Positions 46,419 through 56,277 of a DNA stretch of 64,000 bases are shown piece after piece. Source of the stretch: Pseudarthrobacter sp. GA104. GTDB taxonomy: Bacteria > Actinomycetota > Actinomycetes > Actinomycetales > Micrococcaceae. Position 1 is the stretch's first letter. Each line of letters opens with the position of its first letter. The DNA is taken from assembly GCF_009741265.1 (NCBI RefSeq), contig NZ_WOWL01000001.1, positions 310,001-374,000 of the forward strand. The letters run 5' to 3'. Position numbers and translations under genes: made by a program. Under the pieces are notes generated by a model, which saw only the letters and a list, made by a program, of their open reading frames with translations, made no database searches and was not told the DNA's origin.

Positions 46419-46862
46419 TCAGCCTGCCTGGCCTGTGGCAACAGCCAGGTCCCGGCCGTCGAAGCACGTGCGTGTGCCGGTGTGGCACGCGGCCCCCACC
46501 TGGTCAACGCGCACAAGCAGCGCGTCGCCGTCGCAGTCCATCGCCACCGATTTGACCCACTGCACATGCCCGGAGGTGTCCCCCTTGCGCCAGTACTCCT
46601 GGCGGGAGCGCGAGTAGAAGGTAACGCGGCCGGTGGTCATGGTCCGGTGCAGGGCTTCGTCATCCATCCAGCCCAGCATCAGGACCTCGTTGGTGTCGTA
46701 CTGCTGGACGACGGCGGCCACCAGGCCGGCGCTGTCACGCTTCAGCGCGGCTGCCAGCTCCGCGGGAAGCGGGCTCGCCAGCGGGGCCGGGGACTGGCCG
46801 GGCGAAGTGGCTGCGGGCGCGGCAATACCGGGGTTCAGGACGGGGGCGGGCTGCTCAGACAT
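46419..46862 (-). CDS. hisI: Phosphoribosyl-AMP cyclohydrolase
   Basis: 147 residues from ATG 46862. [57 protein letters not shown] and [10 protein letters not shown] carry the metal-binding Asp, Cys and His residues of HisI. It opens the purine ring in histidine synthesis. The first 30 residues (Pro/Ala-rich) are an N-terminal extension. It lies upstream of trpE on the same strand, 135 bases apart, apart from the other his genes here. Confidence 0.95.
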   Translation of the reverse strand: MSEQPAPVLNPGIAAPAATSPGQSPAPLASPLPAELAAALKRDSAGLVAAVVQQYDTNEVLMLGWMDDEALHRTMTTGRVTFYSRSRQEYWRKGDTSGHVQWVKSVAMDCDGDALLVRVDQVGAACHTGTRTCFDGRDLAVATGQAG

Positions 46863-46974
46863 CAGGTCAAGTCTAGTGCCTCCACCCGGCCCCCGATTGT
46901 GTGTGAACGACGGCACGCCAGCAGGGGCGGACGTGCTGCCCAACCCTGCGCGTGTCGTGCTAGTTTCACAAGTG

Positions 46975-47619
46975 ATGCATTTCGTCGAACCGTCCCGAGA
47001 AGTCCTTGCCGAGACCCTGCTTGCGGCGGGACCTGACGCGCCCACGCTCTGCAAGGGCTGGCGTACCAGGGACCTTGCCGCCCACCTTTACCTGCGCGAA
47101 CGCAAGGCGGCCGTGGGGCTGGGCCTGATCATCAAGCGCCTCGCCAAGGCCTCGGACCAGGCGACTGCCAGGCTCGCCGCGAAGCTCACCACGCCCGAGG
47201 AGTACGCGAAACTCGTCAACACCTTCCGCGCGGGGCCCCCGGCACTGTCGCCGATGAACATCAAGGCGCTGGACGAAAGCTCCAACCTCATCGAGTACTT
47301 CGTCCACACGGAGGATATCCGCCGGGCGGTTGACCGCTGGGCGCCCCGGGCACTGGACGAGGCCTACTCGGAAGCCCTGTGGGACGAACTCGTCAAACGC
47401 GCCGCCATCCTGTACCGCGGTGTGGACCTGGGCATCGTCCTGGTGCGCCCGTCCGGGCCTCGCCATGTGGCCAAGCGGGCCCCTGTTTCGGTGGCCATCG
47501 TGGGCGAGCCGGGCGAACTGCTGATGCATGCCCACGGCCGGACCCGCCACGCGCTGGTGACCTTCGAAGGCCAGCCGGACGCCGTCGCGCTGCTCCAGTC
47601 AGCGGAAGTCGGGCTCTAA
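46975..47619 (+). CDS. TIGR03085-type metal-binding (DinB/maleylpyruvate-isomerase-like) protein
   Basis: 214 residues. [20 protein letters not shown] contains the W.T.DLA.HL signature with the metal-binding His, and [16 protein letters not shown] gives a second H..D motif. This is the actinobacterial mycothiol-dependent-isomerase-like fold; the substrate is unknown. There is no Shine-Dalgarno; TAGTTT at 46961-46966 ends eight bases before ATG, so the mRNA may be leaderless. It is divergent from hisI and convergent with hisF. Confidence 0.85.
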   Translation: MHFVEPSREVLAETLLAAGPDAPTLCKGWRTRDLAAHLYLRERKAAVGLGLIIKRLAKASDQATARLAAKLTTPEEYAKLVNTFRAGPPALSPMNIKALDESSNLIEYFVHTEDIRRAVDRWAPRALDEAYSEALWDELVKRAAILYRGVDLGIVLVRPSGPRHVAKRAPVSVAIVGEPGELLMHAHGRTRHALVTFEGQPDAVALLQSAEVGL

Positions 47620-47622
47620 AAA

Positions 47623-47685
47623 CAACGCGGGGTCACATCCGGCTCAATAAACCAAGGTTTTTGGGCTGGAAGTGACCCCGCGTTG
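47623..47685. terminator. Long-loop bidirectional terminator
   Basis: Perfect 14-base arms CAACGCGGGGTCAC (47623-47636) and complement (47672-47685), with a 35-base loop. It lies between the convergent ends of the TIGR03085-type gene and hisF. The + strand A-run before and T-rich bases inside the loop suit termination but the loop is unusually long. Confidence 0.55.
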
Positions 47686-47692
47686 CTATTGG

Positions 47693-48469
47693 TCAGCGGA
47701 CTTCGAAACCCGCGTCCCGGATGGCGTCCTTGACCTGCGACATCATGTTGTCCGGGCCCCAGTGGAAGATGGATGCTGCCAGGACGGCGTCAGCTCCGGC
47801 CGCGACGGCGGGCGGAAAGTGCGCAGGCTCTCCCGCGCCGCCGGAGGCGATGATGGGCACCTTGACGGCGGCCCGGACCAGCTTGATCAGTTCGAGGTCG
47901 AACCCGTCCTTGGTGCCGTCGGCATCAATGGAGTTCAGCAGGATCTCCCCCACGCCGCGGTCCGCGGCTTCCCTGGCCCATTCAATGGCGTCGATCCCGG
48001 TGCCTGTGCGTCCGCCGTGGGTAGTCACTTCAAATCCCGACGGCGTTGGCCGGGATCCCGGGCGGGTGCGGCGGGCGTCCACGGACAGGACGAGGACCTG
48101 GGAACCGAAGTGCCGGGTAATCTCGTTGATGACATCCGGCCGCGCCACCGCCGCCGTGTTGATGGACGCCTTGTCCGCGCCGTAGCGCAGCAGCTTGTCC
48201 ACCTCCGCGACTCCCCGCACGCCGCCCCCAACGCACAGCGGGATGAAGACCTCTTCGGCCGTCCTGCGGACTACATCGAACGTGGTTTCGCGGTTGCCGG
48301 AGGACGCCGTCACGTCCAGGAAGGTCAGTTCATCCGCCCCGGCGTTGTCGTAGCGGTGGGCGAGCTCCACGGGGTCGCCGGCGTCGCGCAGGCCCTCGAA
48401 GTTGACGCCTTTGACGACGCGCCCGGCGTCCACGTCGAGGCAGGGAATGACTCGTACAGCTACAGCCAT
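47693..48469 (-). CDS. hisF: Imidazole glycerol phosphate synthase, cyclase subunit
   Basis: 258 residues from ATG 48469. [20 protein letters not shown] (catalytic Asp), [33 protein letters not shown] and [18 protein letters not shown] (second catalytic Asp) are typical. It makes imidazole glycerol phosphate and AICAR with HisH, which is not here. It follows hisG after 16 bases on the - strand. Confidence 0.97.
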   Translation of the reverse strand: MAVAVRVIPCLDVDAGRVVKGVNFEGLRDAGDPVELAHRYDNAGADELTFLDVTASSGNRETTFDVVRRTAEEVFIPLCVGGGVRGVAEVDKLLRYGADKASINTAAVARPDVINEITRHFGSQVLVLSVDARRTRPGSRPTPSGFEVTTHGGRTGTGIDAIEWAREAADRGVGEILLNSIDADGTKDGFDLELIKLVRAAVKVPIIASGGAGEPAHFPPAVAAGADAVLAASIFHWGPDNMMSQVKDAIRDAGFEVR

Positions 48470-48485
48470 GGGATTCTCCTGGAAA

Positions 48486-49346
48486 TCAGATGCGGCAGGC
48501 GTGGATGCTGCTGACCAGGATGGCGCGGGCGCCGAGATCGTACAGCTCGTCCATGATCCGGTTGGTTTCCTTCTTGGGCACCATGGACCGGACGGCAACC
48601 CAGTCCGAGTCGCGCAGCGGCGAGACCGTGGGCGATTCCAGGCCTGGCGTGAGGGCAGCGGCCTGTTCCACGAGCTCCTTGCGGATGTCGTAGTCCATCA
48701 GCACGTACTGGCGTGCCACCAGCACGCCCTGGAGCCGGCGGATCAGGACCTCGATCTCCTTGGCCGTGCCGTTCGCGGCACCGCCTTCGCCGGTCCGGCG
48801 GATCAGGACGGCTTCGGACTTCAGGATGGGTTCGCCGAAGATCTCCATCCCGGCGGCCTTGAGGGTGTTGCCGGTTTCGACGACATCCGCGATGGCGTCC
48901 GCGACGCCCAGGCGGACCGAGGACTCCACGGCGCCGTCCAGGCGGACCACCTTGGCCTTGATGCCGCGCCCGGCAAGGTAGCCGCGGAGGAGGCCGTCGT
49001 AGCTCGTGGCAAGCCGCTTCCCTTCCAGTTCCTCAACCTTGGCGAAGTCTCCCACGGGACCCGCAAAACGGAACGTGGAGGCAGCAAAACCAAGCGGAAG
49101 GAGCTCTTCAGCCTCCACCTCGGCGTCCAGGAGCAGGTCGCGGCCGGTGATGCCGACGTCGAGCGTTCCCTGGCCGACGTACACGGCGATGTCGCGGGGA
49201 CGGAGGAAGAAGAACTCAATCTCGTTGTCCGGGTCCACCATCACCAGCTCGCGGGAATCACGGCGCTGGCGGTACCCCGCCTCGGACAGCATGGCGGATG
49301 CGGCTTCGGACAGGGAGCCCTTGTTGGGGACGGCAACTCGCAGCAT
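48486..49346 (-). CDS. hisG: ATP phosphoribosyltransferase (long form)
   Basis: 286 residues with ATG 49346. [40 protein letters not shown] and [19 protein letters not shown] are the catalytic-core motifs; the C-terminal [20 protein letters not shown] is the ACT-like regulatory domain of the long form, bound by histidine. It commits PRPP and ATP to histidine synthesis. It follows hisE after 91 bases. Confidence 0.97.
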   Translation of the reverse strand: MLRVAVPNKGSLSEAASAMLSEAGYRQRRDSRELVMVDPDNEIEFFFLRPRDIAVYVGQGTLDVGITGRDLLLDAEVEAEELLPLGFAASTFRFAGPVGDFAKVEELEGKRLATSYDGLLRGYLAGRGIKAKVVRLDGAVESSVRLGVADAIADVVETGNTLKAAGMEIFGEPILKSEAVLIRRTGEGGAANGTAKEIEVLIRRLQGVLVARQYVLMDYDIRKELVEQAAALTPGLESPTVSPLRDSDWVAVRSMVPKKETNRIMDELYDLGARAILVSSIHACRI

Positions 49347-49437
49347 GGAAGGTCTTTCTGGGTGGAGGGAGGTCTAGGTGTGCAGGCAATGCAGGCCACG
49401 GCGGGCACCGGCGGCGTGGGGCGCGCCGGGCCGGTGG

Positions 49438-49701
49438 CTACAGATGCTTGTAGACGTCTTCCAGGGTGAGGCCTTTGGCGAGCATCAGGACCTGCAGGTG
49501 GTACAGCAGCTGGGAGATTTCCTCGGCCGCGGCTTCATCGGATTCATATTCGGCAGCCATCCACACTTCGGCTGCTTCCTCAACGACTTTCTTGCCGATG
49601 CCGTGAACACCGGACTCCAATTCAGCGACGGTGCGGGAGCCTTCCGGGCGGGTGGCTGCCTTCTCGCTGAGCTCAGCGAACAGCGTCTCGAAATTCTTCA
49701 C
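49438..49701 (-). CDS. hisE: Phosphoribosyl-ATP pyrophosphatase
   Basis: 87 residues, normal length. [16 protein letters not shown] and [15 protein letters not shown] carry the acidic Mg-binding helices of the MazG-like fold; the start [20 protein letters not shown] is typical. Second step of histidine synthesis. Gene order hisE-hisG-hisF, downstream of the riboflavin operon. Confidence 0.95.
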   Translation of the reverse strand: MKNFETLFAELSEKAATRPEGSRTVAELESGVHGIGKKVVEEAAEVWMAAEYESDEAAAEEISQLLYHLQVLMLAKGLTLEDVYKHL

Positions 49702-49749
49702 GCCCTACAGCCTACTTGCTGCGGCCCAAAGGGCGCTTCCCGGGCCGTT

Positions 49750-49794
49750 GCATGACGGGCGCGATGTGAGCGAATACACACGCGCCCGCCATGC
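49750..49794 (-). terminator. Hairpin between ribH and hisE
   Basis: Arms GCATGACGGGCGCG and CGCGCCCGCCATGC pair with one mismatch around a 17-base loop. No T-run follows on the - strand, so it may be a Rho-independent-like pause or a processing site at the end of the rib operon. Confidence 0.5.
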
Positions 49795-49802
49795 GGGGCG
49801 TG

Positions 49803-50291
49803 CTACTTGCCGTACTGCTTGAGCACAACGGCAGTGGCGAGGGCCGCGGTGACGGCCTCGTGGCCTTTGTCTTCCTTGGAGCCCGGCAGGCCCGCACGGT
49901 CCAGGCCCTGCTGTTCCGTATCGCACGTCAGGACGCCGAAGCCCACCGGGACCCCGGTGCGCACGCTGACATCGGTGAGGCCCGACGTCGCGGCCTGGCA
50001 CACGTAGTCAAAGTGCGGGGTTCCGCCACGGATGACGACGCCGAGGGCAACCACGGCGTCAAAGTGCGGCGCCAGCCGCGCGGCAGCCACGGGAAGCTCA
50101 AAGCTGCCGGGGACGCGCAGGACAGTGGGCTCGGCAATCCCGGCGTCCTTGGCGGCCCGCAGGGCGCCGTCCAGGAGGCCATCCATGATCTGCGTGTGCC
50201 AGCTTGCTGCCACGATGGCCAGCCGCAGCTGCGAGGTTTCCGCGGGGTTGAGGGTGGTGAGGTCGATGTCGGGGGCGCCGTGTCCGCTCAT
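49803..50291 (-). CDS. ribH: 6,7-dimethyl-8-ribityllumazine synthase
   Basis: 162 residues. [58 protein letters not shown] and [20 protein letters not shown] match the lumazine synthase core, with the phosphate site and catalytic His. It joins the ribitylamino-uracil from RibD products with the butanone from RibB. Last gene of the rib operon, 36 bases after ribA. Confidence 0.97.
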   Translation of the reverse strand: MSGHGAPDIDLTTLNPAETSQLRLAIVAASWHTQIMDGLLDGALRAAKDAGIAEPTVLRVPGSFELPVAAARLAPHFDAVVALGVVIRGGTPHFDYVCQAATSGLTDVSVRTGVPVGFGVLTCDTEQQGLDRAGLPGSKEDKGHEAVTAALATAVVLKQYGK

Positions 50292-50326
50292 AAGTCAGTT
50301 CTGTTCCGTTCAGTCTTGTGGTGTGG

Positions 50327-51067
50327 TCAGTCTTGTTCGTGGTCAAAGGAATCAGCGGCGGCGGGGACGGCGGCCACGTGGGTATCGAGCGTCAGCCGGT
50401 GCTCCATGCGGTCCTTCTTGGTCTGCAGGTACCGGATGTTCTGGTCGCGGGAGGGCACCTCCGTGGGGACCATCTCCACCACCCTGACACCGGCCTTCGC
50501 CAGCCTGTTCTGCTTGTCCGGATTGTTGCTCAGGAGCCGCACCTCGTGCAGCCCCATTTCCGCGAGCACCTGGGCGGCAGCCTTGTAGCAGCGGGCATCC
50601 ACCGGCAGGCCCAGCTGCTCGTTGGCCTCGACGGTGTCGAAGCCGGCTTCCTGCAGCGCGTAGGCCTTGATCTTGTTGGCGAGGCCGATGCCGCGGCCCT
50701 CCTGGCCGCGCAGGTACAGCAGGGTGCCGCCCTGCTCGCCGATCATCTCCAGGGCGTAGGCAAGCTGTTCCCCGCAGTCGCAGCGGTAGGAGCCGAAGAC
50801 ATCCCCGGTCAGGCACTCGGAGTGCAGCCGGACCAGGGGTGCTTTCCCGTCCTTGGGCGGGTTGGGGGAGCTGACGGCAAGGTGCTCGTGGCCGGTGACC
50901 AGGTCCGTCCACGCCTGGGCAATGAAGTCGCCGAAAGCCGTCGGCAGCTGCACGATGGGTCCGCCGCTGACGGGATGGGGCATCTGGCCGTTGCCCGCCT
51001 CCAGGTGGTGGCCGTTGCCCGACCCTGAAGGGTGGTGGCCGTTGCCCGAAGCTCCGGAAGCCGTCAT
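50327..51067 (-). CDS. ribA: GTP cyclohydrolase II
   Basis: 246 residues. Zinc cysteines in [37 protein letters not shown], and the catalytic ELGLPVD-equivalent [20 protein letters not shown]. The first 35 residues repeat GNGHH twice ([20 protein letters not shown]), an odd low-complexity extension. It opens GTP to start riboflavin synthesis. Its start overlaps the ribB stop, so ribB and ribA are separate but coupled. Confidence 0.96.
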   Translation of the reverse strand: MTASGASGNGHHPSGSGNGHHLEAGNGQMPHPVSGGPIVQLPTAFGDFIAQAWTDLVTGHEHLAVSSPNPPKDGKAPLVRLHSECLTGDVFGSYRCDCGEQLAYALEMIGEQGGTLLYLRGQEGRGIGLANKIKAYALQEAGFDTVEANEQLGLPVDARCYKAAAQVLAEMGLHEVRLLSNNPDKQNRLAKAGVRVVEMVPTEVPSRDQNIRYLQTKKDRMEHRLTLDTHVAAVPAAADSFDHEQD

Positions 51068-51816
51068 CGTATCTCCTCTTCTCCGCCCGCGCGTCCTGCC
51101 CGGGTATTGCTGCCAACCGATGTGCCCGCTGCCTCGAGGTAGGCCACCAGGTCTTCAATCGAGATCAGTGGGCACCCGTGTTCGGCAGCGAAGGCGCGAA
51201 GCCCGTCCAGCCGCATCATCTCACCGTCGTCGTAGACAACTTCGGCGATTACGCCCACAGCTTCCAGTCCGGCGAGCCGGCACAGGTCCACGGCCGCTTC
51301 GGTGTGGCCGGGGCGTTCCCGCACTCCCCCTTTAACGGCCCGCAGCGGGAAAATATGCCCCGGACGGGTCACGGCCTCCGGCCCGGCCTGCGGATCCGCG
51401 AGGACGCGGGCCGTCAGGGCCCGGTCAGTTGCGGAGATCCCGGTGCTCACACCCAAGGCGGCATCACAGGACACCGTGTAGGCCGTACCTTTGGCGTCCT
51501 CGTTGACCGCCACCATCGGCGGCAGTGCCAGGGCGTCCGCCCGGTCCCCGGACAGCGGAACACAGATAACACCGGAGCTGTAGCGGATGGTCCACCCCAT
51601 CAGGGCCGGGGTGGCATGCTGGGCGGCGAAGATGATGTCGCCCTCGTTCTCCCGGTCCTCGTTGTCCACCACCAGCACGGGCCTGCCGGCGGCGATGGCC
51701 CGTACGGCTTCTTCGATGGTGTCGAGTCCAAGGGCAGCCGCTGGCCCGCCGGTTCGGGCAGCAGGGGCGGCGGATCCGGCCGGCCCTGCCTGTTCCAGCT
51801 TTACTGCGGCGTTCAT
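51064..51816 (-). CDS. ribB: 3,4-dihydroxy-2-butanone 4-phosphate synthase
   Basis: 250 residues. [20 protein letters not shown] (metal-binding acidic loop), [58 protein letters not shown] and [19 protein letters not shown] are all present. It makes the four-carbon riboflavin precursor from ribulose 5-phosphate. It overlaps ribE and ribA by 4 bases each. In many actinobacteria ribB and ribA are fused; here they are not. Confidence 0.96.
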   Translation of the reverse strand: MNAAVKLEQAGPAGSAAPAARTGGPAAALGLDTIEEAVRAIAAGRPVLVVDNEDRENEGDIIFAAQHATPALMGWTIRYSSGVICVPLSGDRADALALPPMVAVNEDAKGTAYTVSCDAALGVSTGISATDRALTARVLADPQAGPEAVTRPGHIFPLRAVKGGVRERPGHTEAAVDLCRLAGLEAVGVIAEVVYDDGEMMRLDGLRAFAAEHGCPLISIEDLVAYLEAAGTSVGSNTRAGRAGGEEEIR

Positions 51817-52457
51817 CGGGTCCCTCCCTCAACGGCGGCGGGCGACGGGGCATTGAACGCCAGCAGGCGTTCGGTGTACTTGGCCAGGACGTCCACTTCC
51901 AGGTTCACCCGGCTGCCGGTGCTCTTGGCGCCGAGGCCGGTTTCAGCCAGGGTTGTGGGAATGAGCCCCACCTCAAACCAGGGCGCCTGCTCACTGGCCT
52001 CACTGACTGCGGTCACCGTGAGCGAGACGCCGTCGATGGCGATGGAGCCCTTTTCCGCTATGTAGCGCGCCAGGTTGGCGGGCACGCCGAACCGAAGCCG
52101 CTCCCAGTTGCCGAGGGCCTCGCGTTCCAGCAGCACCCCGACGCCGTCCACGTGCCCCTGCACCACATGCCCGTCAAGCCGGCCGCCGGCCGGAACGCAG
52201 CGTTCAAGGTTGACCGAATCACCCGGCGCAAGTTCGCCAATGGTGCTGCGGACCAGGGTTTCCCCCATCACGTCAACGCTGAATTCCTTGCCGTTGATCT
52301 CCGTGGCCGTGAGGCACACCCCGTTGACGGCGATGGAGCCGCCGAGCGCGAGCCCTTCGGTGGTGCCGGGCGCGTGGAGCCGTACGGTGGCGCTGGCGTT
52401 CCCGTCCCGCTCCACGGACAGGACGTGCCCTTGTTCGGCAATAATTCCGGTAAACAT
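51813..52457 (-). CDS. ribE: Riboflavin synthase alpha chain
   Basis: 214 residues. The N-terminal [34 protein letters not shown] and [20 protein letters not shown], and the repeat half [16 protein letters not shown] with [16 protein letters not shown], show the duplicated lumazine-binding domain. It dismutates two lumazines to riboflavin. Overlaps ribD by one base and ribB by four. Confidence 0.97.
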   Translation of the reverse strand: MFTGIIAEQGHVLSVERDGNASATVRLHAPGTTEGLALGGSIAVNGVCLTATEINGKEFSVDVMGETLVRSTIGELAPGDSVNLERCVPAGGRLDGHVVQGHVDGVGVLLEREALGNWERLRFGVPANLARYIAEKGSIAIDGVSLTVTAVSEASEQAPWFEVGLIPTTLAETGLGAKSTGSRVNLEVDVLAKYTERLLAFNAPSPAAVEGGTR

Positions 52458-53641
52458 CAGTAGCCTCCCTGGGCTGGCTCCGCGCTGTCGCGGGTTGGTT
52501 GAGGATCCAGTGCAACGGTCCGTTGCGGTCTAAGGTGAAGTCGCAGGTCCCGGCCCAGCTTTCGCACGGCACCGCCGTCGGACCCGTCCCAGTCCCATTG
52601 CTGGGCATCGGCGAGGGTGGTGATCCCCAGGCTCCCGAGGGCCGGCGTACCGGAGCCCAGCAGGGTGGGCGCCAAATACACGATGAGTTCATCGACCAGC
52701 CCGGCAGAGAGGAACGCGCTCAGGATGCGCGAGCCTCCCTCCACCATGACGTGGCGTGTCCCGGATCGGTACAGCATGGTCAGTGCCTCGCGCGGGTCAC
52801 GGGTGCGGAGATGCGCCACGAGTCCGTCTGTTCCGCGTACGGCGGCGCCGGCGGGGACGTCCCGCAGCCCCATAACGGCCCGCACCGGCTGGCTCGCCGC
52901 CAGTGCTCCCGATGCGTTCCGGGCGGTGAGCCGCGGATTGTCCACCAGGACGGTCTGGGTGCCCACCAGGATGGCATCGATCCGGCTGCGGATGGCATGG
53001 TTGTCGGCCAGGGATTCCGGGCTGGAAATCCACTGGCTGGTGCCGTCCTCGGCCGCGATGCGGCTGTCCAGCGTCTGGGCGATGTGGAGGGTGACGAAAG
53101 GCCGTTTCGCCGTCACAGCCTCAAACCATTGGCGGTTCAGGTCCAGGGACTCCGCGGCCCCGAGCCCGCTGCGGACGCGGACGCCCGCGGCGCGCAGCGT
53201 TGCCGCTCCGCCTGCTGCCGGGTCATGCGGATCATCCACCGCGTACACCACGTCCGTTATTCCGGCGGCAATGATGGCCTCGGCGCAAGGGCCTGTGCGT
53301 CCCACGTGGTTGCAGGGTTCCAGGGTAACCACCATGGTGCAGCCGGAGAGATCCAGGCCCGCGGCTGTTGCCTGGCTGATCGCATCCGCCTCTGCATGCG
53401 CGGTGCCGGCGCCGCGGTGGAAACCGGTGACGAGGTGGCGGCCTGCAGGATCCACGACGACGGCGCCCACCAACGGGTTCGCCCCCCGCGGGCCCCGCAG
53501 GGCTGCCTTGAGGGCAGCCCCCATGGCTCCGGACTCGGCAGCACTGAAGGCGGTAACCACCCCGTCAGCGTGCCCCGGGGGGTGGCCCGGATGCGGCTCC
53601 GTGCTGATTGCGTCAGCCGTGGCCGGGTTGCCCGCCGTCAT
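52457..53641 (-). CDS. ribD: Riboflavin biosynthesis deaminase/reductase
   Basis: 394 residues from ATG 53641, which overlaps the stop of a 27-codon leader ORF (ATGA); an ATG at 53707 in frame has no better site. Deaminase zinc motif: GTAHAEADAISQAT and VVTLEPCNHVGRTGPCAEAI. Reductase domain: KRPFVTLHIAQTLDSRIAAE and RHVMVEGGSRILSAFLSAGL. First enzyme gene after the FMN riboswitch. Confidence 0.96.
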   Translation of the reverse strand: MTAGNPATADAISTEPHPGHPPGHADGVVTAFSAAESGAMGAALKAALRGPRGANPLVGAVVVDPAGRHLVTGFHRGAGTAHAEADAISQATAAGLDLSGCTMVVTLEPCNHVGRTGPCAEAIIAAGITDVVYAVDDPHDPAAGGAATLRAAGVRVRSGLGAAESLDLNRQWFEAVTAKRPFVTLHIAQTLDSRIAAEDGTSQWISSPESLADNHAIRSRIDAILVGTQTVLVDNPRLTARNASGALAASQPVRAVMGLRDVPAGAAVRGTDGLVAHLRTRDPREALTMLYRSGTRHVMVEGGSRILSAFLSAGLVDELIVYLAPTLLGSGTPALGSLGITTLADAQQWDWDGSDGGAVRKLGRDLRLHLRPQRTVALDPQPTRDSAEPAQGGY

Positions 53642-53721
53642 GCGGCGACCGGCGCGGCGGCTGCGCCCTCCGGTGAAGCGGCAGGGTGTTTGGCATCGAA
53701 GAGCCATCGCTTGGGGTTCAT
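53638..53721 (-). CDS. 27-residue leader ORF of the riboflavin operon
   Basis: ATG 53721 has a GGGAAGGAAC ribosome site; the peptide starts MNPKRWLFDAKHPAASPEGA and ends AAAPVAA, with its TGA overlapping ribD's ATG (ATGA). RibD has no ribosome site of its own, so translation of the leader probably delivers ribosomes to ribD. It lies directly downstream of the FMN riboswitch. The peptide may have no role of its own. Confidence 0.6.
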   Translation of the reverse strand: MNPKRWLFDAKHPAASPEGAAAAPVAA

Positions 53722-53821
53722 TCCGTGTCGTTCCTTCCCTCTCGAACCGCGATGGCTCCGGGGGTTTACGACAGCAGAAGGCTGCGGCGCCGGAATGGCC
53801 CCACAGATACAGCTGTACGTG

Positions 53822-53960
53822 CTTCTCTCATCCAGACTTTAACTGTCGGTACCGGAATTTCACCGGTTCAACCGTCCGCCGGGATTTCCTTGCGGAAACC
53901 ACCGGCTCGCGGGTCGCGGACTGTCACCGCCGGTTCGGACTTACACCGACCCCGGAGCAC
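53822..53960 (-). promoter_or_regulatory. FMN riboswitch (RFN element)
   Basis: On the - strand: GGGGTCGGTGTAAGTCCGAA, then CCGGCGGTGACAGTCCGCGA, GAGCCGGTGGTTTCCGC, CCGGTGAAATTCCGGTACCG and GTCTGGATGAGAGAAG. These are the conserved RFN helices in order. FMN binding lowers expression of the downstream ribD-ribH operon. No clear terminator follows, so control may be on the leader ORF's translation or by Rho. Confidence 0.95.
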
Positions 53961-54003
53961 GTATGTGTGTTGCTATTGTGCCATAACCGGCACCGGCTCC
54001 CGG

Positions 54004-54684
54004 CTATTCCCCCGTCACCGCGTGTAACGTCCTGCCTGCCTCCCGGCGCAGCCTCTCGATGGCCGCCGCGGGGTCTTCGGCGCCGTAGACGGCGGAGCCG
54101 GCAACGAATACGTTGGCGCCTGCTTCCGCGGCCCGGACGATTGTTTCTTCAGTGATGCCGCCGTCAACCTGGATGGCCACCCCGATCCCGGAGCCGTCGA
54201 TGGCAGCCCTGGCCCGCCGGATCTTGGGCAGGGTGAGGTCCAGGAAGGCCTGGCCGCCGAATCCGGGCTCCACCGTCATGATGAGCAGCATGTCCAGCTC
54301 GGACAGCATGTCCAGGTAGGGCTCCACGGGGGTAGCCGGCCGGATTGCCATGCCGGCTTTCGACCCCCTGCTGCGAAGTTCGCGCGCCAGCTTCACGGGC
54401 GCGATCGACGCCTCCGCGTGAAACGTGACGGACGCCAGGCCGGCGTCGGCGAAGCCCGGCGCCCAACGATCTGCGTCAGCGATCATCAGGTGCGCGTCCA
54501 GGGGTATGGGGCTCACCTCTTGGATGCGCTGCACCACAGGCAGTCCGATGGTCAGGTTGGGGACGAAGTGGTTGTCCATGACGTCCACGTGCACGGCGTC
54601 AGCGGTGCTGATGCGCTGCAGCTCGGCCTCCAGGTTGACGAAGTCGGCTGAGAGGATGCTCGGATTGATGCAGCATTGCGTCAC
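54004..54684 (-). CDS. rpe: Ribulose-phosphate 3-epimerase
   Basis: 226 residues from GTG 54684 with AAAGG seven bases upstream; the frame opens at 54699. [67 protein letters not shown] and [12 protein letters not shown] carry the metal-binding and catalytic Asp and His residues. It interconverts ribulose 5-phosphate (RibB's substrate) and xylulose 5-phosphate. Follows rsmB after 18 bases. Confidence 0.96.
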   Translation of the reverse strand: MTQCCINPSILSADFVNLEAELQRISTADAVHVDVMDNHFVPNLTIGLPVVQRIQEVSPIPLDAHLMIADADRWAPGFADAGLASVTFHAEASIAPVKLARELRSRGSKAGMAIRPATPVEPYLDMLSELDMLLIMTVEPGFGGQAFLDLTLPKIRRARAAIDGSGIGVAIQVDGGITEETIVRAAEAGANVFVAGSAVYGAEDPAAAIERLRREAGRTLHAVTGE

Positions 54685-54702
54685 GGGGGAACCTTTCACG
54701 GG

Positions 54703-56277
54703 TCAGGGCTTCTTATGGATGAGCGCGAGGAACATGGCGTCTGTGCCGTGGACATGCGGCCAAAGCTGGGCCGTGGAGTCATGCCCGGCGTCCAGCTTTC
54801 CGGGGAGGCTGACGGCGTCCAGCGCCGCTCCGGCGTCAAGGAGTTCCAGGTCATCGCGTTTGCGGAGGGCATCAGCCACGACGGCCGTCGTCTCCGCCGG
54901 ATGCGGTGAACAGGTCACATAGGCCACCACTCCCCCCGGACGAACCGCTGCCAGGGCGGAGGCCAGCAGCTCGCGCTGCAGTGGACCGAGGTCCGCGAGG
55001 TCCTTGGGTGAACGGCGCCACCGGGATTCCGGCCGGCGCCGCAATGCGCCGAGGCCGCTGCAGGGGACGTCCACGAGGACACGGTCGAATGATTCGGGCG
55101 CTTCGGATCCGACCTCGCGGCCGTCTCCGGTCCGGACCTGCCAGGTTTCCGGCGGCACGGCCGAGAGCGCCTGGCTGACGAGCTTGGCGCGGTGGGGAGC
55201 GGGTTCATTGGCCAGCAGCGTTGCGCCCCGCTGCCTGGCCAGGGCGCCCAGCAGGGCTGCCTTTCCGCCGGGGCCGGCGCAGAGGTCCAGCCACGCCTCC
55301 GCCTTCGAATTGCCTGTCCCGCCTGCCGGCACGTCGAGTTGAACGGCGGCCATGGCGCGGGCCACCAGCTGCGAGCCAACGTCCTGGACCCGGGTGGTTC
55401 CTTCCCGGACGGAGGAGTACCGCCCCAGGTCACCGCCGCTGGAAAGGGCAGAACCCTGGACGAGCTCGCCCGGAATGGCACCGTTCTCCAGCACCTCGTC
55501 CAGGTTGCCCAGGCCTGGCAGGGCCACCAGGTTGACCACGGGGGCGGCGTTGTCCGCTTCCAGGAGGTCGTTCACTTCGCTGGCCTGCCGGCCATGCGCC
55601 ACCAGGGACTGGCGCATGGCGCGGACGATCCATTCCGGGTGGGCGTAGCGGAGTGCAGCGATTCTTGTTTCGTCGGTCTCTCCGGCCACCAGCACGTCCA
55701 GCCACTCCTCAAGGGTGCGTGCAGCAACCTTGCGGAGGACAGCGTTAATGAGCGCTGAGGGCCCTGCTCCGATCACGGCACGCGCCAGGCCGACGGTCTG
55801 GTCGAGGGCGGCGTGTGCAGGGACGCGCATGGCCAGCAGCTGGTGGGTTCCGATTCGCAGCGCGTCCAGGACTGCCGGGTCAAGCTGGTCAAGCGGGCGG
55901 TCCACGCAGCGCGCCAGGATGGCGTCGTAGGTGCCTTGGCCCCGCAGGGCACCGTACGTAAGTTCGGTGGCGAAGCCGGCGTCGCGCTTGTCCAGCCCGT
56001 GGTGGCGGATCCGTGCCGGCAGCACGAGGTTGGCGTAGGCGTCCTCGGCAGCGACGGCGCGCAGGACTTCGAAGGCCACCAGCCGCGCGGGATCGGCCCG
56101 GCGGGTCCGTTGGGAGGGCGCGTTTTCCGTGAAGCTGCGCTGCGGACCGCGGTTGCGTTCACGGCCCTGGGCATTCCGCCGGCTGCTGTCCCGGGATCCC
56201 CCCTTGCCGCGGCCGCCGCCCGCAGCGCCGCGCCCGGCGTTGCCGCCTCCGCCTGGATTGCCGCCGGACGCGCTCAT
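54703..56277 (-). CDS. rsmB: 16S rRNA m5C methyltransferase RsmB (Fmu/Sun family)
   Basis: 524 residues. The first 65 residues are a Gly/Arg-rich tail (GGGNAGRGAAGGGRGKGGSR). A NusB-like RNA-binding domain follows (VAFEVLRAVAAEDAYANLVL). The SAM-binding motif is WLDLCAGPGGKAALLGALAR near 345; catalytic cysteines are in VLVDVPCSGLGALRRRPESR and YVTCSPHPAETTAVV. It methylates a cytosine in 16S rRNA. The ATG overlaps the fmt stop (ATGA). Confidence 0.95.
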   Translation of the reverse strand: MSASGGNPGGGGNAGRGAAGGGRGKGGSRDSSRRNAQGRERNRGPQRSFTENAPSQRTRRADPARLVAFEVLRAVAAEDAYANLVLPARIRHHGLDKRDAGFATELTYGALRGQGTYDAILARCVDRPLDQLDPAVLDALRIGTHQLLAMRVPAHAALDQTVGLARAVIGAGPSALINAVLRKVAARTLEEWLDVLVAGETDETRIAALRYAHPEWIVRAMRQSLVAHGRQASEVNDLLEADNAAPVVNLVALPGLGNLDEVLENGAIPGELVQGSALSSGGDLGRYSSVREGTTRVQDVGSQLVARAMAAVQLDVPAGGTGNSKAEAWLDLCAGPGGKAALLGALARQRGATLLANEPAPHRAKLVSQALSAVPPETWQVRTGDGREVGSEAPESFDRVLVDVPCSGLGALRRRPESRWRRSPKDLADLGPLQRELLASALAAVRPGGVVAYVTCSPHPAETTAVVADALRKRDDLELLDAGAALDAVSLPGKLDAGHDSTAQLWPHVHGTDAMFLALIHKKP

